Below are positions 1 to 9,265 of a stretch of DNA of 13,083 nucleotides, in pieces (position 1 is the stretch's first letter; each line of letters starts with the position of its first letter). Origin of the DNA: Euperipatoides rowelli (taxonomy: Eukaryota > Onychophora > Udeonychophora > Euonychophora > Peripatopsidae); the NCBI GenBank assembly GCA_003024985.2, contig PXIH01S0000801.1. One strand, written 5' to 3'. The notes beneath the pieces are model-generated. The model was given only the letters and a program-made list of their open reading frames with translations. It was not told the DNA's origin and did not search any database. Both the position numbers and the translations under genes were made by a program.

Positions 1-720
1 GGTAGGATCCAAAAGTTCGGAAATGTGTGGAGTGGAAAGGGTTAATACAATTTGATATTTTTTTTTTTTTAAAACTTGGTACGTCGTACATTATAATTAA
101 CTCAGGGCTCATCTTTCATTTTTTTAATGGGAGGCAACAGGTTGCAACAAAGATGGCTGGCAACTGTCACAAATTTTTTTATTGAATTATCATATGTATT
201 AAAAGTATGAGCTTATAACACTCAAGTTGTGTGAACATTTAAACAGGAATTGTTTCCTAAGATATGGTAAAAGACATTTACAGTACATAATTTTTTTTCT
301 CCTTGTGCATCATGGGTTGCATTTCCCAAAAATATGATGGCATTTGTCACCATTGCTATGATAAATTTCAAAGCTGTGGAACTAAATTTTTAGCAGTATT
401 TTCAAATATAAATCAAACCTTTTTTTTCTGTAAGGCTTTAAAATAAGATTTAATTAATGTGTTTGACTAGAATGTAAAAGCTACTATGCTTAATTTTTTT
501 AAATATATAAAGATAAACTGATGCCTGCTAAATGTTTAATCAACTATAAATGGCACCCCCTTCCCTCAACATACAAACCGTATCATAAAAATAAATACAA
601 TCCAAAAACAAAATTGTAGAAACACAGCCAACATATACAGTAGATAAGCATTTATTTAAATACTAAATATTTTGGTATTTTCTCAATAGTTAAATGATAC
701 AGTATAATGTTAACAAGTCA

Positions 721-785
721 GTCAGCCGGAGTCTAATAACGTACTGCATGTGCATGAAAGTCAGCAGGGGTCTAAAAGCACACTA
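721..785 (+). repeat. short diverged direct repeat, two copies
   Basis: The sequences starting at 721 and 761 share GTCAGC--GG-GTCTAA and match at about 19 of 25 positions, 40 bases apart. They lie at the left edge of the hairpin at 785-834 and may be part of the same element. Confidence 0.4.
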
Positions 786-834
786 AATCTCATTTATACT
801 TTTAAATTTTTTTTTTTAAGTATAGACGAGATTT
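785..834. repeat. imperfect inverted repeat (hairpin), possible MITE remnant
   Basis: The arms at 785-801 and 818-834 are complementary at 15 of 17 positions, with a T-rich loop of 16 bases. Both mismatches are transitions. Farther out, TAATAACG at 734-741 faces CGTTATTA at 848-855, so the symmetry extends imperfectly to about 120 bases. This could be a decayed foldback element; terminal repeats and a target duplication are not clear. Confidence 0.5.
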
Positions 835-1130
835 TGGTAGATTAGTGCGTTATTATACAGTACATCTGCGGACTAAAGTATAAACAGCAAGTTACAGTAT
901 AACTTGTTTATATTGTTATAATTTATTATTATTTGGGGGAATAGTTTTAAGCATTGGGAATATTGCATAATGTATGTGTCAAAGCAACTTACTAGTTAAA
1001 CTATTGCTGACACTGACAACTTTAATATTTTCATTGGCTCATACAGTAGGTATCTATACAAGTTTATCGCAATGGTATTTAATTCTGATTGGATTATCTT
1101 GAAATCATCTTAGGGCAAAAGTTTTTAAAA

Positions 1131-1140
1131 TTTATTTATT
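1131..1140 (-). terminator. candidate polyadenylation signal
   Basis: On the minus strand this reads as overlapping AATAAA hexamers (AATAAATAAA), about 415 bases past the stop codon of the SLC34 gene. It is the first exact AATAAA I find downstream of the stop. In DNA this AT-rich such hexamers arise often by chance, so this is only the best positional candidate; a weaker variant nearer the stop is possible. Confidence 0.3.
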
Positions 1141-1552
1141 GTTAGTAATGAGGGTCAATCTAACATAACTGACAAAATAAGTCATAGAATGAAATTGCTC
1201 AAGTTATTTTGCTATTTAAAGAATTCATGAAAAGTATTTTTAATTGTGAAATATTTTCAAAATTTGATGTTCATGTAACTTTTTTATAACACACTAACAT
1301 GACCTGAGCCATATACAGTATATACTACATACATTATATCCTGTGTATATAGCCTACTGTATGATTATTATAAAGGTGTAATGGTAAAAAAATAATTTAC
1401 AAGAAAACAATGGTATTATTTAACTGATTTTTCTTTTTAAGTTTTTTTTTCTGAACTTACAATTTCAAAATTATTTACAACAATTTAATTGAAACATATT
1501 TCATACATAGATAAAAAAAACTATAAAATAAAAAATAGACAATGCTTTTTTG

Positions 1553-2451
1553 TTATAATTTAGTGATAATAGAAATACCACATTTGTCTGTACATTTTTT
1601 TGAATTCAATTTTTTGTGGTATTGCGAACATCGGCAACCGCAATTTACAAATATTTTTATAATTTTTGAGATAACAGAATCTAATGGCTGTAAGGATCGT
1701 ACGCAGAGTGGCAAAAATTCCCAATTTCTTAATATTTTGGGGAGCATATTAGGTTTATATTTTTGAAAAATGTTAGTAATTACTATAAAAAGAATAACAG
1801 CTCCTGCAACTGAACAAACACAAATAACTGCTATATCATTGAGGAGAGATAATACAAATATCAGACCAGGGAATATAAAAAACATTATTACAATATATAA
1901 AATAGCAAACCATCGATAATCAGCTGTTGTGTTACCTAGAAATTTAGCCAAATAAATGGGACATTTGCGTAAAAATGGTATTGGATACCACAGGAGAATT
2001 CCAGTAATGTTGAATATAAGATGACATAGAGCAATTTGAATGGCATGCTTTACTTCATCAGTGGTGCCAGGAATTGCAAGAGAGGCCAACATACCTGTAG
2101 CTGTAGTTCCTATATTGGAACCAAGGGTTAAAGGGTACATTCTTTCTAATGAGATTACTCCAATTCCTACTAACGGTGTCAAAGCAGATGTAAATATAGA
2201 GCTACTCTGAACCAAAAATGTCATCAAAGCTCCAACAATTATTGCTAGGTATCCAGCTAGCCAAGTAAAAGGTGACTTAAAATTAAAATTGACCGTTTTT
2301 TTAATAGCAATGGCCATTTTTCCTTTAAGAAGAGAATGCAGAATCTTGACCATGCAGATAAGGCAGATAGATAAAATTAGTAAAGATATAAATAGAAGAA
2401 CAAGACCTGTACTAGTTTCATCTAGATCAAATTTTGAGAATAATGTTTTAC
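1553..2451 (-). CDS. slc34: SLC34 exon F: second transport repeat and C-terminal tail
   Basis: The last coding exon, 899 nt, 298 whole codons and a TAA stop at 1555-1553. It begins KTLFSKFDLDETSTG and a membrane helix before MVKILHSLLKGKMA, so the Met at 2353 is internal and not the start. The second repeat has VQSSSIFTSALTPL (QSSS at 2209-2198), then LGSNIGTTATG, IALCHLIFNITGILLWYPIP, DYRWFA and a final hydrophobic pair. The tail has the conserved LRNWEFLPL, a small Cys cluster (NCGCRC, then two more Cys) and ends ITKL. The order and spacing match vertebrate NaPi-II. The acceptor is a T17 tract followed by GTAG. One continuous exon encodes the whole second repeat and tail. Confidence 0.96.
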
Positions 2452-4430
2452 CTACAAAAAAAAAAAAAAAAAGTTAGGTACCTTGAAATAAATAAAAAAA
2501 TTGTCTCAACTAATAACAAAATATTTACAGTATCTAGGCTATATACAGTATATACAGTGCAATTTTATAGGGGAGAGTGGGAGCTATAGGACATGGAGGA
2601 CTAACAGCATAAGAGCCATTTTTTTAATTCTATACCATTATGTGGCAGCACATACAGTATTGTATCCTGTCATATCATAGGTTCTCGGAACTCGCTAAAA
2701 TTAGACTTTGCAATTAAAACCTCAAACTCAGTGGTTGCAAAATATGACTGTTTATAAGTTTGGCAAGTATACATAAAAATTGGTGATTTAAGTTTTAGTG
2801 AACATGCAGTACATCATGTTAAAAGAAAAAAAAAAGTGTTTAAATAAAACTCTAATAAAATAAAGTTATATAGCCTAATTAAATTATAGCAAGCCAGCCA
2901 TCTACAGTAGCTAGGCTTACCTTAATCGTCAAAAGGACAGGAAAAATATGCAACTAATACATTATGATATTGACCACTTTTAGAAATTTACAATTACAAT
3001 TTTTTTTTAAAAAAAATATGATTTTAGGATACTGTACATTGAGTGCCTAGGCATCAAATATAATTAAAAATACTAATACATACAGTTAGCCAATATGATA
3101 ATCAAATGCAATTCTATTTTTATAAACTAAACATTTTTTTTAATTGGCTAACAACACTCGCTTTAACAAATTAAAAAAAAATAATGCATTCTGGCATAAT
3201 ACTGATCATTTAATATTAAAATAAATTTAAACGAAAATGTAAATTAAATTAGCTGATTTGAAAATATTAATTTTTTGGCACTATTTGTTTAACAATGATA
3301 TTGACACAACATTTTCTCACAATTTCAAGTTTTATTAATCCAGTTCTAGACTATGTTTCAATGAAATAAAAAATTTTAAAAGAAAAGATAGTGAATAAAC
3401 CAATGCAAGCCATTAATAATGTAAAATGAATTAGTGCAGGCTAGCATTATGGTATAATAAATTANTAGGTAAGGGGTTTTTTTTTTTTTGATGATTTTTA
3501 ATTAAGGACTAATAGTAACATGTTACTCCAAGGAGTATCCCCCCTAAATTTATTTATTTTTAATCCACAAAACATTGCCCTTTGGATTTGTCGATTGTTA
3601 ATCAGTTACAAACATTTTATTATGGAAAAATGGAATTAAATTTGGAGCTGACCCTTTAATCTGGTATTATTGAGCCTACATTTATTATAAACTGATGACC
3701 GAGACAATGGACATTACTAATCAAATAAAATTGCCTATTTGAATTCAACACAAAGTTTTCTATTTTTTTTTTTTAATTTCCAAATTTATTCAGTTTAAAT
3801 TTGATTCAGCTCCTAGTCAATTCTTTCTTTAGATTGGGCCAATGGATATCTCCTTGAGGCTTGCTGAAGTCTCATTATTGTATTGTTTTTACTCTGGCTA
3901 AGTTAGTACTTTTATTTGCAACCTTTGAATACCAGAAGTGGATTACTTGCTATTTTAATTTTCTTTAATATTCATGTCTTAAGAATGTTAGTTTTACACA
4001 GTCTCTCTTGCAGAATTCAGCATGTGCAAGACTAGATCTGCTCGATTCAACATGTTAAATTATTTCCTCCACAACTCCTATCATTTATGACAATGTAAGT
4101 GGGAGATAGCCTATTTAGCTAGTGGTTGAAATTAGAGAAAGGGGCACAAAATTTGCTTTTGTATATAGAGCTTATGCAATTTACTCATTTTGAATATTAA
4201 GGTGATTTTACTAATAAAAGTACCCCACACATTTAAGGAATGGTTCACTTCTAACAGGTCAGAATGTACTTATTCCATCTGACCATACAAAATAAAGATT
4301 AAAGGTCAGATAAAGCAAGCACTAAATTTTTATTGTATTTTTAAATTTCATAAGTTGCAAAAGAATAATAAAACATAAGAATAAATACACCGTGCATAAG
4401 GAATAATAAAACGTAAGAATAAATACTTAC
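2452..4430 (-). other. SLC34 intron between exons E and F
   Basis: About 1979 nt, phase 1. The donor is GTAAGT and the acceptor is a T17 tract (2472-2456) followed by GTAG. No exon-like frame with family similarity is seen inside. Five TACAGTA heptamers lie at 2526-3036 and none in the rest. The stretch at about 3500-4180 is less simple and less T-rich than the remainder and may be old transposon sequence, but I recognise no protein. Confidence 0.85.
3514..3527. repeat. perfect 14-bp palindrome
   Basis: AGTAACATGTTACT is fully self-complementary with no spacer. It lies deep in the E-F intron with no neighbour that explains it. It could be a protein-binding site or a chance event in AT-rich DNA. 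Confidence 0.5.
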
Positions 4431-4438
4431 ACCGTGGT
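4363..4438 (-). repeat. tandem duplication of the exon E splice-donor region
   Basis: On the plus strand, GAATAATAAAAC-TAAGAATAAATA followed by CACCGTG occurs twice, starting at 4363 and 4401 (offset 38). The copy joined to the exon has four extra bases (CTTA), which supply the AAGT of the GTAAGT donor. The other copy retains CACGGT|GT on the minus strand but continues ATTT. The two GT dinucleotides are 42 nt apart. Confidence 0.85.
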
Positions 4439-4605
4439 AGAGATTCCTTCAACATTTCAGCACCAGATAGAGATTCATTCAGCACAGTTTTATTCAACAT
4501 CCCATCATCAGTAGTAAATTTTGAAATGCAGAATTTCTTAACCATGTCCATATTAGATTTTGACGTATCATTTATAGCAATAGCAGTGATTACATCTTTG
4601 TCAAG
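4431..4605 (-). CDS. slc34: SLC34 exon E: glycosylated extracellular loop
   Basis: A 175-nt exon, phase 0 in and phase 1 out. It begins LDKDVITAIAINDTSKSN, matching the family pattern after VITKPFT--LV-Q. It continues MDMVKKFCISKF and a poorly conserved stretch with MLNKTVLNESLS, ending KESLPR plus one base of a Cys codon completed by exon F. It has three sequons (N-D-T, N-K-T, N-E-S). It also carries one Cys in KKFC, and a second Cys forms across the junction; vertebrate homologues have a loop disulfide formed by equivalent cysteines. The loop between the two Cys is shorter than in human IIb. The acceptor is CCTCTAG and the donor is CGGT|GTAAGT. The donor region is tandemly duplicated just downstream (see findings). 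Confidence 0.92.
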
Positions 4606-6254
4606 CTAGAGGAAAAAATATAAATGAAAATATATTTTAAAACCATAATTGCTTTTAAGAATGGAATTGAGCAATTTGTAATATCTAGGTAATTAATTTT
4701 ATGTGTGGTATAACATTTAAAATTACAAAGCCATGCAATCTATTTTGCTTTAAATCACAATTTAAATGGCATTTTTTTAATAATAAAATCAATAAAATTG
4801 AGAATTTTTTACTTTTTTTTTATTCTGAATAAGTCATATAAATGGATTACAAATATAGTAATTTATTTTCTGAGAACATGTTTGTAGAAGTCTAGTAATA
4901 ATTTTCTTTCATTAAGACTTGATTGAAGTTAAATTGTTAACCAATAACTTGAAATTAGTTTTTTTTTTTCTTTAATGAAGTCTCTAATTTCACCTTTCAT
5001 TCTCCCAAGAGCAATACCAGAAAAAAAAGTCTCCTGGCATTTTAAGAGCCTAATGAGATTTTAAATTAGCTATTAATAAAATTAGTTTGAAAGCCATGAA
5101 ATAACTAAATAATATTTTCAAAGTAAATAATATTTACAGTAGGTTTAAATTCATATTTACCAAACTGAATTTGGATTTTTTTTTCTAGCAGCTTATCAAT
5201 TTTAGGATTTGGTGATGTGAGTTTACTGCCGTACTATCCAACACCAAACTCAATATCGTTTTTAAAGGCCGATGTATAGGACTAAAGCAATGATAGAGTG
5301 TTGCACTATTGCCTACTTTTATTAACATTTTTAGTTCTCAAAGAAATTTCCCTCCGATTGAGATGGATTTATTGGGGTGGTGTTTTTAATTTTTAACTTC
5401 ATACTGGAACCCATTGATTACCGCGAGATCCATAATGTTCCTGGCAAAAGCACATTAATTTACCAACCATCATTTTATCCTTTATAACCACCTCCACCTG
5501 ATTTGCCAACCCAGATAGCAAGGCAACCTTATATGTCACTTTCTTACATTTCACTCCTAATGGGTTGTGAAGTATCCCTACTTCCTATCATTATATTGAT
5601 TTGGCTATTGTGCTTATGTTTTACCAAATTCATAGGCTTGCAGTAGCAACTCTTCAACCTTTGTAGCTGTTTAATTCTTCAGGTAGGTCTATAGAGGATA
5701 CCAGTAACAATTCAGTTCTATTCAACATAACTATTGGCAAAGAATCGTTTTTCATGATTTGCTTGTAACATTATTGTGTCTAATGAATTATATCTATTAT
5801 ATAAACTAATTTCATTACTAGATACAGAATATACTGTAGATGAAAGCTTTATTTAACTCTAAGATGACAAGGAAAACAATAAGCAAAGTGACAAGTCTTC
5901 AAGATGATTTTTATGGAGCAAAAAAAAAAAAAAAAGGAAAAAAAAAAAAGTTCTTTGGAAAAAGTGACCCTAATTTTGATTGCAAATTTTAATGAAGATA
6001 TTTTTTTTAAAGTTTGTGTTATAAATTTTAGCTATTTTTTTTTAAAAAAATTCATTTTGAATATAAACTTATTAAGCCCATTTCTTTTTTTTAATCTTAA
6101 ACTAAGAGGAGTTCATTTACAGTATATATGAGACATTGAAAAAGGGACAAGGCTTATTTAGGGGGGGGGGGAGCTCAACTATTATTATAGTAGTCTATAC
6201 TGTATATGGCAGTCAATTTCGAGTAATTCTGAATACAAAGACATATTTCCTTAC
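4606..6254 (-). other. SLC34 intron between exons D and E
   Basis: About 1649 nt, phase 0, GTAAGG donor and CCTCTAG acceptor. At 5170-5760 the composition is visibly less AT-rich and less simple than around it, with several CCACC/GGTGG-type words, as expected for an inserted and decayed element. No convincing protein translation appears in any frame. A G11 run lies at 6161-6171. Confidence 0.8.
6161..6171 (+). repeat. G11 homopolymer
   Basis: Eleven consecutive G in DNA that is mostly A and T. It lies about 84 bases into the intron after exon D, where the transcript reads C11. Confidence 0.9.
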
Positions 6255-6373
6255 CTGTATCACCAAAGAAGTAAAGGGCTTTGTTATAACACTTAGAAGT
6301 TCAATATTTTCAGTATCGTTTGATTTAAATTTGACAACTTTAATCAATTGGCTCGTTACTTCAAATAAATAAC
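6255..6373 (-). CDS. slc34: SLC34 exon D: start of large extracellular loop
   Basis: A 119-nt exon that does not stand out as an open frame; I found it by looking for the missing piece between exons C and E. With the last G of exon C it reads GYLFEVTSQLIKVVKF, then SNDTENIELLSVITKPFTSL and VIQ. This matches the SLC34 segment with the conserved block VITKPFT that leads into the extracellular loop. It contains one N-glycosylation sequon (N-D-T). The acceptor is ATGTTTTAG before 6373 and the donor is ACAG|GTAAGG. It enters in phase 1 and leaves in phase 0, exactly what exons C and E need. It sits about 4.85 kb from exon C because of the LINE-bearing intron. Confidence 0.92.
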
Positions 6374-6979
6374 CTAAAACATAATAAAATAAAAATGTAA
6401 CGGTTTGAACACATTTTAATGCAACTATAATTATTTCATGTATATAAAATGAAATTAAGCAAGTTTAAAATTTTAATGCAATTTGACTAAATAAAAATGA
6501 GAAGCCAAGTTTTTAAAAAAAANTTTTTTTTAAATAATTTACTAAAATAATGCAGATATGGTTAACTCTTTGATTTAAACTGGGATTGCGCTTTTGAAAA
6601 TCTACATTTAAATGAGTTTTTCTATAAGTAGTATTGGAAATACTAAGTAAGAGTGGTTAACGGAAGTGAGGGGGGGGGGGATCTGACAAGAACCATTTAT
6701 AAGGTTATTTTGATAACAATTGCATCTACAGTACATTTGTGAGTAGGCTACTAATAGAAGGGGTGAGGTTTAATCTACAGTAAATATTTATTCATATAAA
6801 GCTATATGAAATAAATACAGAGATCAGAACATTAACAAAAGTGTATTTATTTTCTCATTTGACAGCTTTTATTGACTTGTTTATATTATAATATGCACAG
6901 GTTTTTTGCCCCCTTTAAAACCAAAGGGAAAAAATATCTCTTTCAGACTATCACAACAAAGGATAGAAGCTTAACCATT
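6374..6979 (-). other. SLC34 C-D intron, part between LINE tail and exon D
   Basis: AT-rich intron sequence with two TACAGTA heptamers (6727 and 6776), one TAGGCTA (6744) and a G11 run. No coding signal is seen on either strand. Confidence 0.7.
6670..6680 (+). repeat. G11 homopolymer
   Basis: A second eleven-G run of the same length, about 300 bases on the other side of exon D (C11 in the transcript). Confidence 0.9.
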
Positions 6980-6982
6980 TTC

Positions 6983-7003
6983 TTATTATTATTGCATTTT
7001 ATT
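6983..7003 (-). repeat. LINE 3' tail with AATAAA and TAA repeats
   Basis: On the minus strand AATAAAATGC is followed by four TAA-type units (AATAATAATAAG). This layout is common at LINE 3' ends and marks the likely insertion boundary. Confidence 0.6.
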
Positions 7004-7213
7004 CATATAAACAAATAATTTTGTACATTTATGATCAAAATTTCATACTAAACCTAATCCTCTAGCACCCTTCGGTATATGTGGATTATACTACCTGATT
7101 AGATAAACATTAAAACAATTACCTATAACAAAAAAATTCAATGTATACTGTTCAATCTGAATTTAAGGTTTTAATAATGTTTGGCAAAGTAGAGTTGTTA
7201 TATCTATTTGTTC

Positions 7214-7453
7214 TCACAAAGTTTTTAAACAGCCTGTTTGATTGTCTTGTGTTTTGATATATTTACTGGAAGAAATTGGGGATGATATTTTAAAGGCAAC
7301 TGCATATTGTTGCATCAGTAATTTCCGTCTAGTTTCAAGAGATGACATATTAAGTGATGTAAGTGCATGATCATACAAAATGTAATCATTCCCCAATATT
7401 ATGCTTACCACACATTTTTGTAGTAATTCTATTGCTTTAATTTGGTTGATCAT
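7214..7453 (-). pseudogene. LINE ORF2 C-terminal domain
   Basis: A 79-codon open piece ending in TAA. AIELLQKCVVSIILGNDYIL and YDHALTSLNMSSLETRRKLL match the 'LQK--LRIILG--Y--AL--L-L--L--RR--L' pattern near the C-terminus of CR1/Jockey-type ORF2 proteins. The stop here is probably the element's own stop, because about 230 bases of non-coding sequence and an AATAAA follow. Confidence 0.78.
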
Positions 7454-7599
7454 GATAGCACCACTCCAGATCTGTGAACAGTATTCAATGCTTGGTCTGA
7501 TAAATGATTTAAAAATATTGGTCAGATCTTTGTTACAAAGACCAATTCTTTTTAATTTATTTAATAAAAATAATTTTTTACTCGTATTACAATTATATT

Positions 7600-7800
7600 A
7601 TCGATGTGATTCTCCCATTTTAAGTCCGACTGAATAACTAATCCAAGAATCTTGCAATTGTCCAAAATTTTTAATTTTTTTCCATCTACAGTAAATTAAT
7701 ATCCTTTACAATGTTTCTTTTCATAAAATTGAAGATGCCTGATTTGGATGGGTTGATGCTCATTGTACTTTTCGTCACTTCTGTGATCAAACAATTAATG
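7600..7800 (-). pseudogene. LINE reverse transcriptase thumb remnant
   Basis: Two frames are needed. About 7790-7690 reads MSINPSKSGIFNFMKRNIVK, matching the 'M-LN--K----F' block that follows the catalytic Asp pair. About 7670-7595 reads KLDNCKILGLVIQSDLKWEN, matching 'K-LGV-ID--L-W--H'. Both are standard for LINE reverse transcriptases, and a frameshift near 7680 lies between them. Confidence 0.7.
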
Positions 7801-7810
7801 CTTTCTTGAG

Positions 7811-8152
7811 TTATGTAATTAATATTAGATTGTGTCCCTGTTGACACAATAGGCTACTAATGTCATCTATGAATTTAAAATGATCTTTACAATTGCTAGC
7901 AATCTTATTCGTAGTAATGATGAAGATTAATCCACCAAGTACTGAACCTTGCTGTATGCCATTTGATGATGTAAAAGACAAAGATTTTTTGGATTGGGGG
8001 ATTCTTAGAATACTCCTTCTCTCAGGCAAATAAGAGAATAGCCATCTTTGAATAAATATTGGTAAGCATGTTATTAGTGGATTTGTTTTAAAATAGTTTG
8101 TGGTCAATGCAATCATATGCTTTGTTGTAGTCCACAATAATTGAAGTTGCAC
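7811..8152 (-). pseudogene. LINE reverse transcriptase palm with FIDD
   Basis: Most of this 113-codon piece is reverse transcriptase palm. IFIQRWLFSYLPERR matches the 'WI-SYL--R' block. SSNGIQQGSVLGGLIFI (about 7970-7919) is the conserved G-PQGS-LGP-LF motif, with Gly in place of the usual Pro. FKFIDDIS carries the catalytic Asp pair (FIDD at 7873-7862). The first 20 residues are in the wrong frame: in the correct one, 8165-8101 reads SIIVDYNKAYDCIDH, the block with the first catalytic Asp. A frameshift near 8090 therefore splits the domain. Confidence 0.85.
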
Positions 8153-8560
8153 AACTTCCAGGTGTATCCAAATGCTTTAGTATACTATCCAGACAAAAAG
8201 TTAGGTAGGTAGTTGTCAATTTCACTGGAAGACCTCCAAATTAAAAGAAATCAATCCTTGATTGGACCAATGATAAAATTTTATTATAAATAAAGCGTTT
8301 GCATATTTTAGCCAGAGCAGAAAGGATTGAAATGAGTCTGATTTGGCCAGGTTCTCTGGGATGTTTTAGTATTAGAAATGCCATTTTCCAAATTGAGGAA
8401 ATGCTCCAGATTTGATAGACATATTTAATATTACAGTTATGGGTTTACATATTTCAACTGCAAATTTGCGAAGCAAAAAATTAGGAAGACCGTCAGGTGC
8501 AATAGCAGCAGTGCTTGGGGAGATCAATTTAAGCTGACTCAGCGTCCACAGAAAATTGAT
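8153..8560 (-). pseudogene. LINE reverse transcriptase, N-terminal blocks (frameshifted)
   Basis: Too broken to show as an open frame. Piecewise translation gives IAPDGLPNFLLRKFA (about 8505-8460), matching the 'GPDGIP---LK' block. KSGAFPQFGKWHF (about 8425-8380) matches 'SG-FP--WK'. PREPGQIRLISILSALAKIC (about 8365-8300) matches 'P-----YRPISLLS---K--E'. These are the fingers and early palm of the polymerase. A frame change near 8385 separates the second and third blocks, and another lies near 8240. Confidence 0.75.
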
Positions 8561-8619
8561 TGATTTACAATTGGAGTCTATAGTAGTCTTAATACTCTAT
8601 GGAAGTTTCTTTGTATGAT

Positions 8620-8850
8620 TTACCAGGAAGAGATATAAAATTTTCCTTGCTTTATATCCATTAGACATTTTAAGGTCATAATAATCCTTGATCCATATTT
8701 GATGTTATTTAATGTGATAAATTCCTTGATTTTAGCTTTTTTAATACATCCATTTAACTCCTGTGATATTGATTTAAGTTCAGAACTTACTTTTTTGAAG
8801 GCTTTATTTTTTCTCAGAACCAAATAAATAATTTCACCGTTCATCCTCAA
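8620..8850 (-). pseudogene. LINE linker between endonuclease and reverse transcriptase
   Basis: An open piece of 76 codons rich in Lys and Ser (LRKNKAFKKVSSELKSISQE). It resembles the basic helical linker that follows 'W-T-EI' in LINE ORF2 proteins. Just upstream, in another frame, LYEDSFPTKIK (about 8900-8870) is the expected 'FP-K' segment before the linker. No catalytic motif is expected here. It is placed mainly by its position between endonuclease and reverse transcriptase. Confidence 0.6.
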
Positions 8851-8941
8851 ATTATTACTGGTGTTAATCTTTTATTTTTGTAGGAAATGAATCCTCATAG
8901 AGACCGATAAAAATGTTGAATTGCAATGTTAACACCCTTGA

Positions 8942-9265
8942 TCAGATCCAGAAATGATCAGTAAATTGACAGTCTGTTTCCAAATAGTTTAAAGCTTGAC
9001 TTGATTTTGGTCTAAATTTGAATCTTGATCTACATGATGAGGTAATTTTTATTTGATCACAACTTATGTTGTGATCCGATGTAGAGATAGGCGGAAGAAT
9101 TTCTGACACAAAAACCAGGGGGCCTTTGTAAAAGCATTTATCGAGAATACTCGTTCCTCTCGATTTTTTGATGAATTGTGCAAAACGACTTATTCCACCT
9201 ATATATTTAGTTTCTAGCTGATTAAAGTCGCCTAATATAAAAATGGATGCATTAGTGTTTTCCAT
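8942..9265 (-). pseudogene. LINE endonuclease domain, C-terminal half
   Basis: A 107-codon open piece. ASIFILGDFN near the start carries the GDFN catalytic motif (plus-strand 9232-9221). RGTSILDKCF matches the family's 'T-LD--Y' segment. STSDHNIS keeps the catalytic Asp-His pair (Asp at 9076). The tail RFKFRPKSSQAL leads into the linker. The usual catalytic residues of this half survive although the frame is broken on both sides. The first Met is not a true start. Confidence 0.82.

Larger units (their letters stand above)
1..1552. other. 3' UTR and 3' flank, no other gene
   Basis: AT-rich sequence downstream of the SLC34 stop codon. The part next to the stop must be 3' UTR. I see no open frame with recognisable protein similarity on either strand. 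It holds eight TACAGTA/TACTGTA heptamers, a short direct repeat at 721-785 and an imperfect hairpin at 785-834. Confidence 0.6.

Noticed and set aside
1542-1766. Plus-strand open frame of 74 codons
   Set aside because: It is antisense to the strongly conserved C-terminal part of SLC34 exon F and has no recognisable similarity.
2289-2477. Plus-strand open frame of 62 codons ending in a Lys run
   Set aside because: It is antisense to exon F and the Lys run is only the complement of the T17 acceptor tract.
5904-6131. Plus-strand Lys/Phe-rich open frame
   Set aside because: It is built from A and T homopolymers, shows no domain and lies inside an intron of the opposite-strand gene.
6136-6372. 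Plus-strand open frame of 78 codons
   Set aside because: It is antisense to exon D, which carries the conserved VITKPFT block on the other strand; the Gly run comes from the G11 homopolymer.
7401-7637. Plus-strand open frame of 78 codons
   Set aside because: It is antisense to the LINE C-terminal and thumb regions, which have clear similarity on the minus strand.
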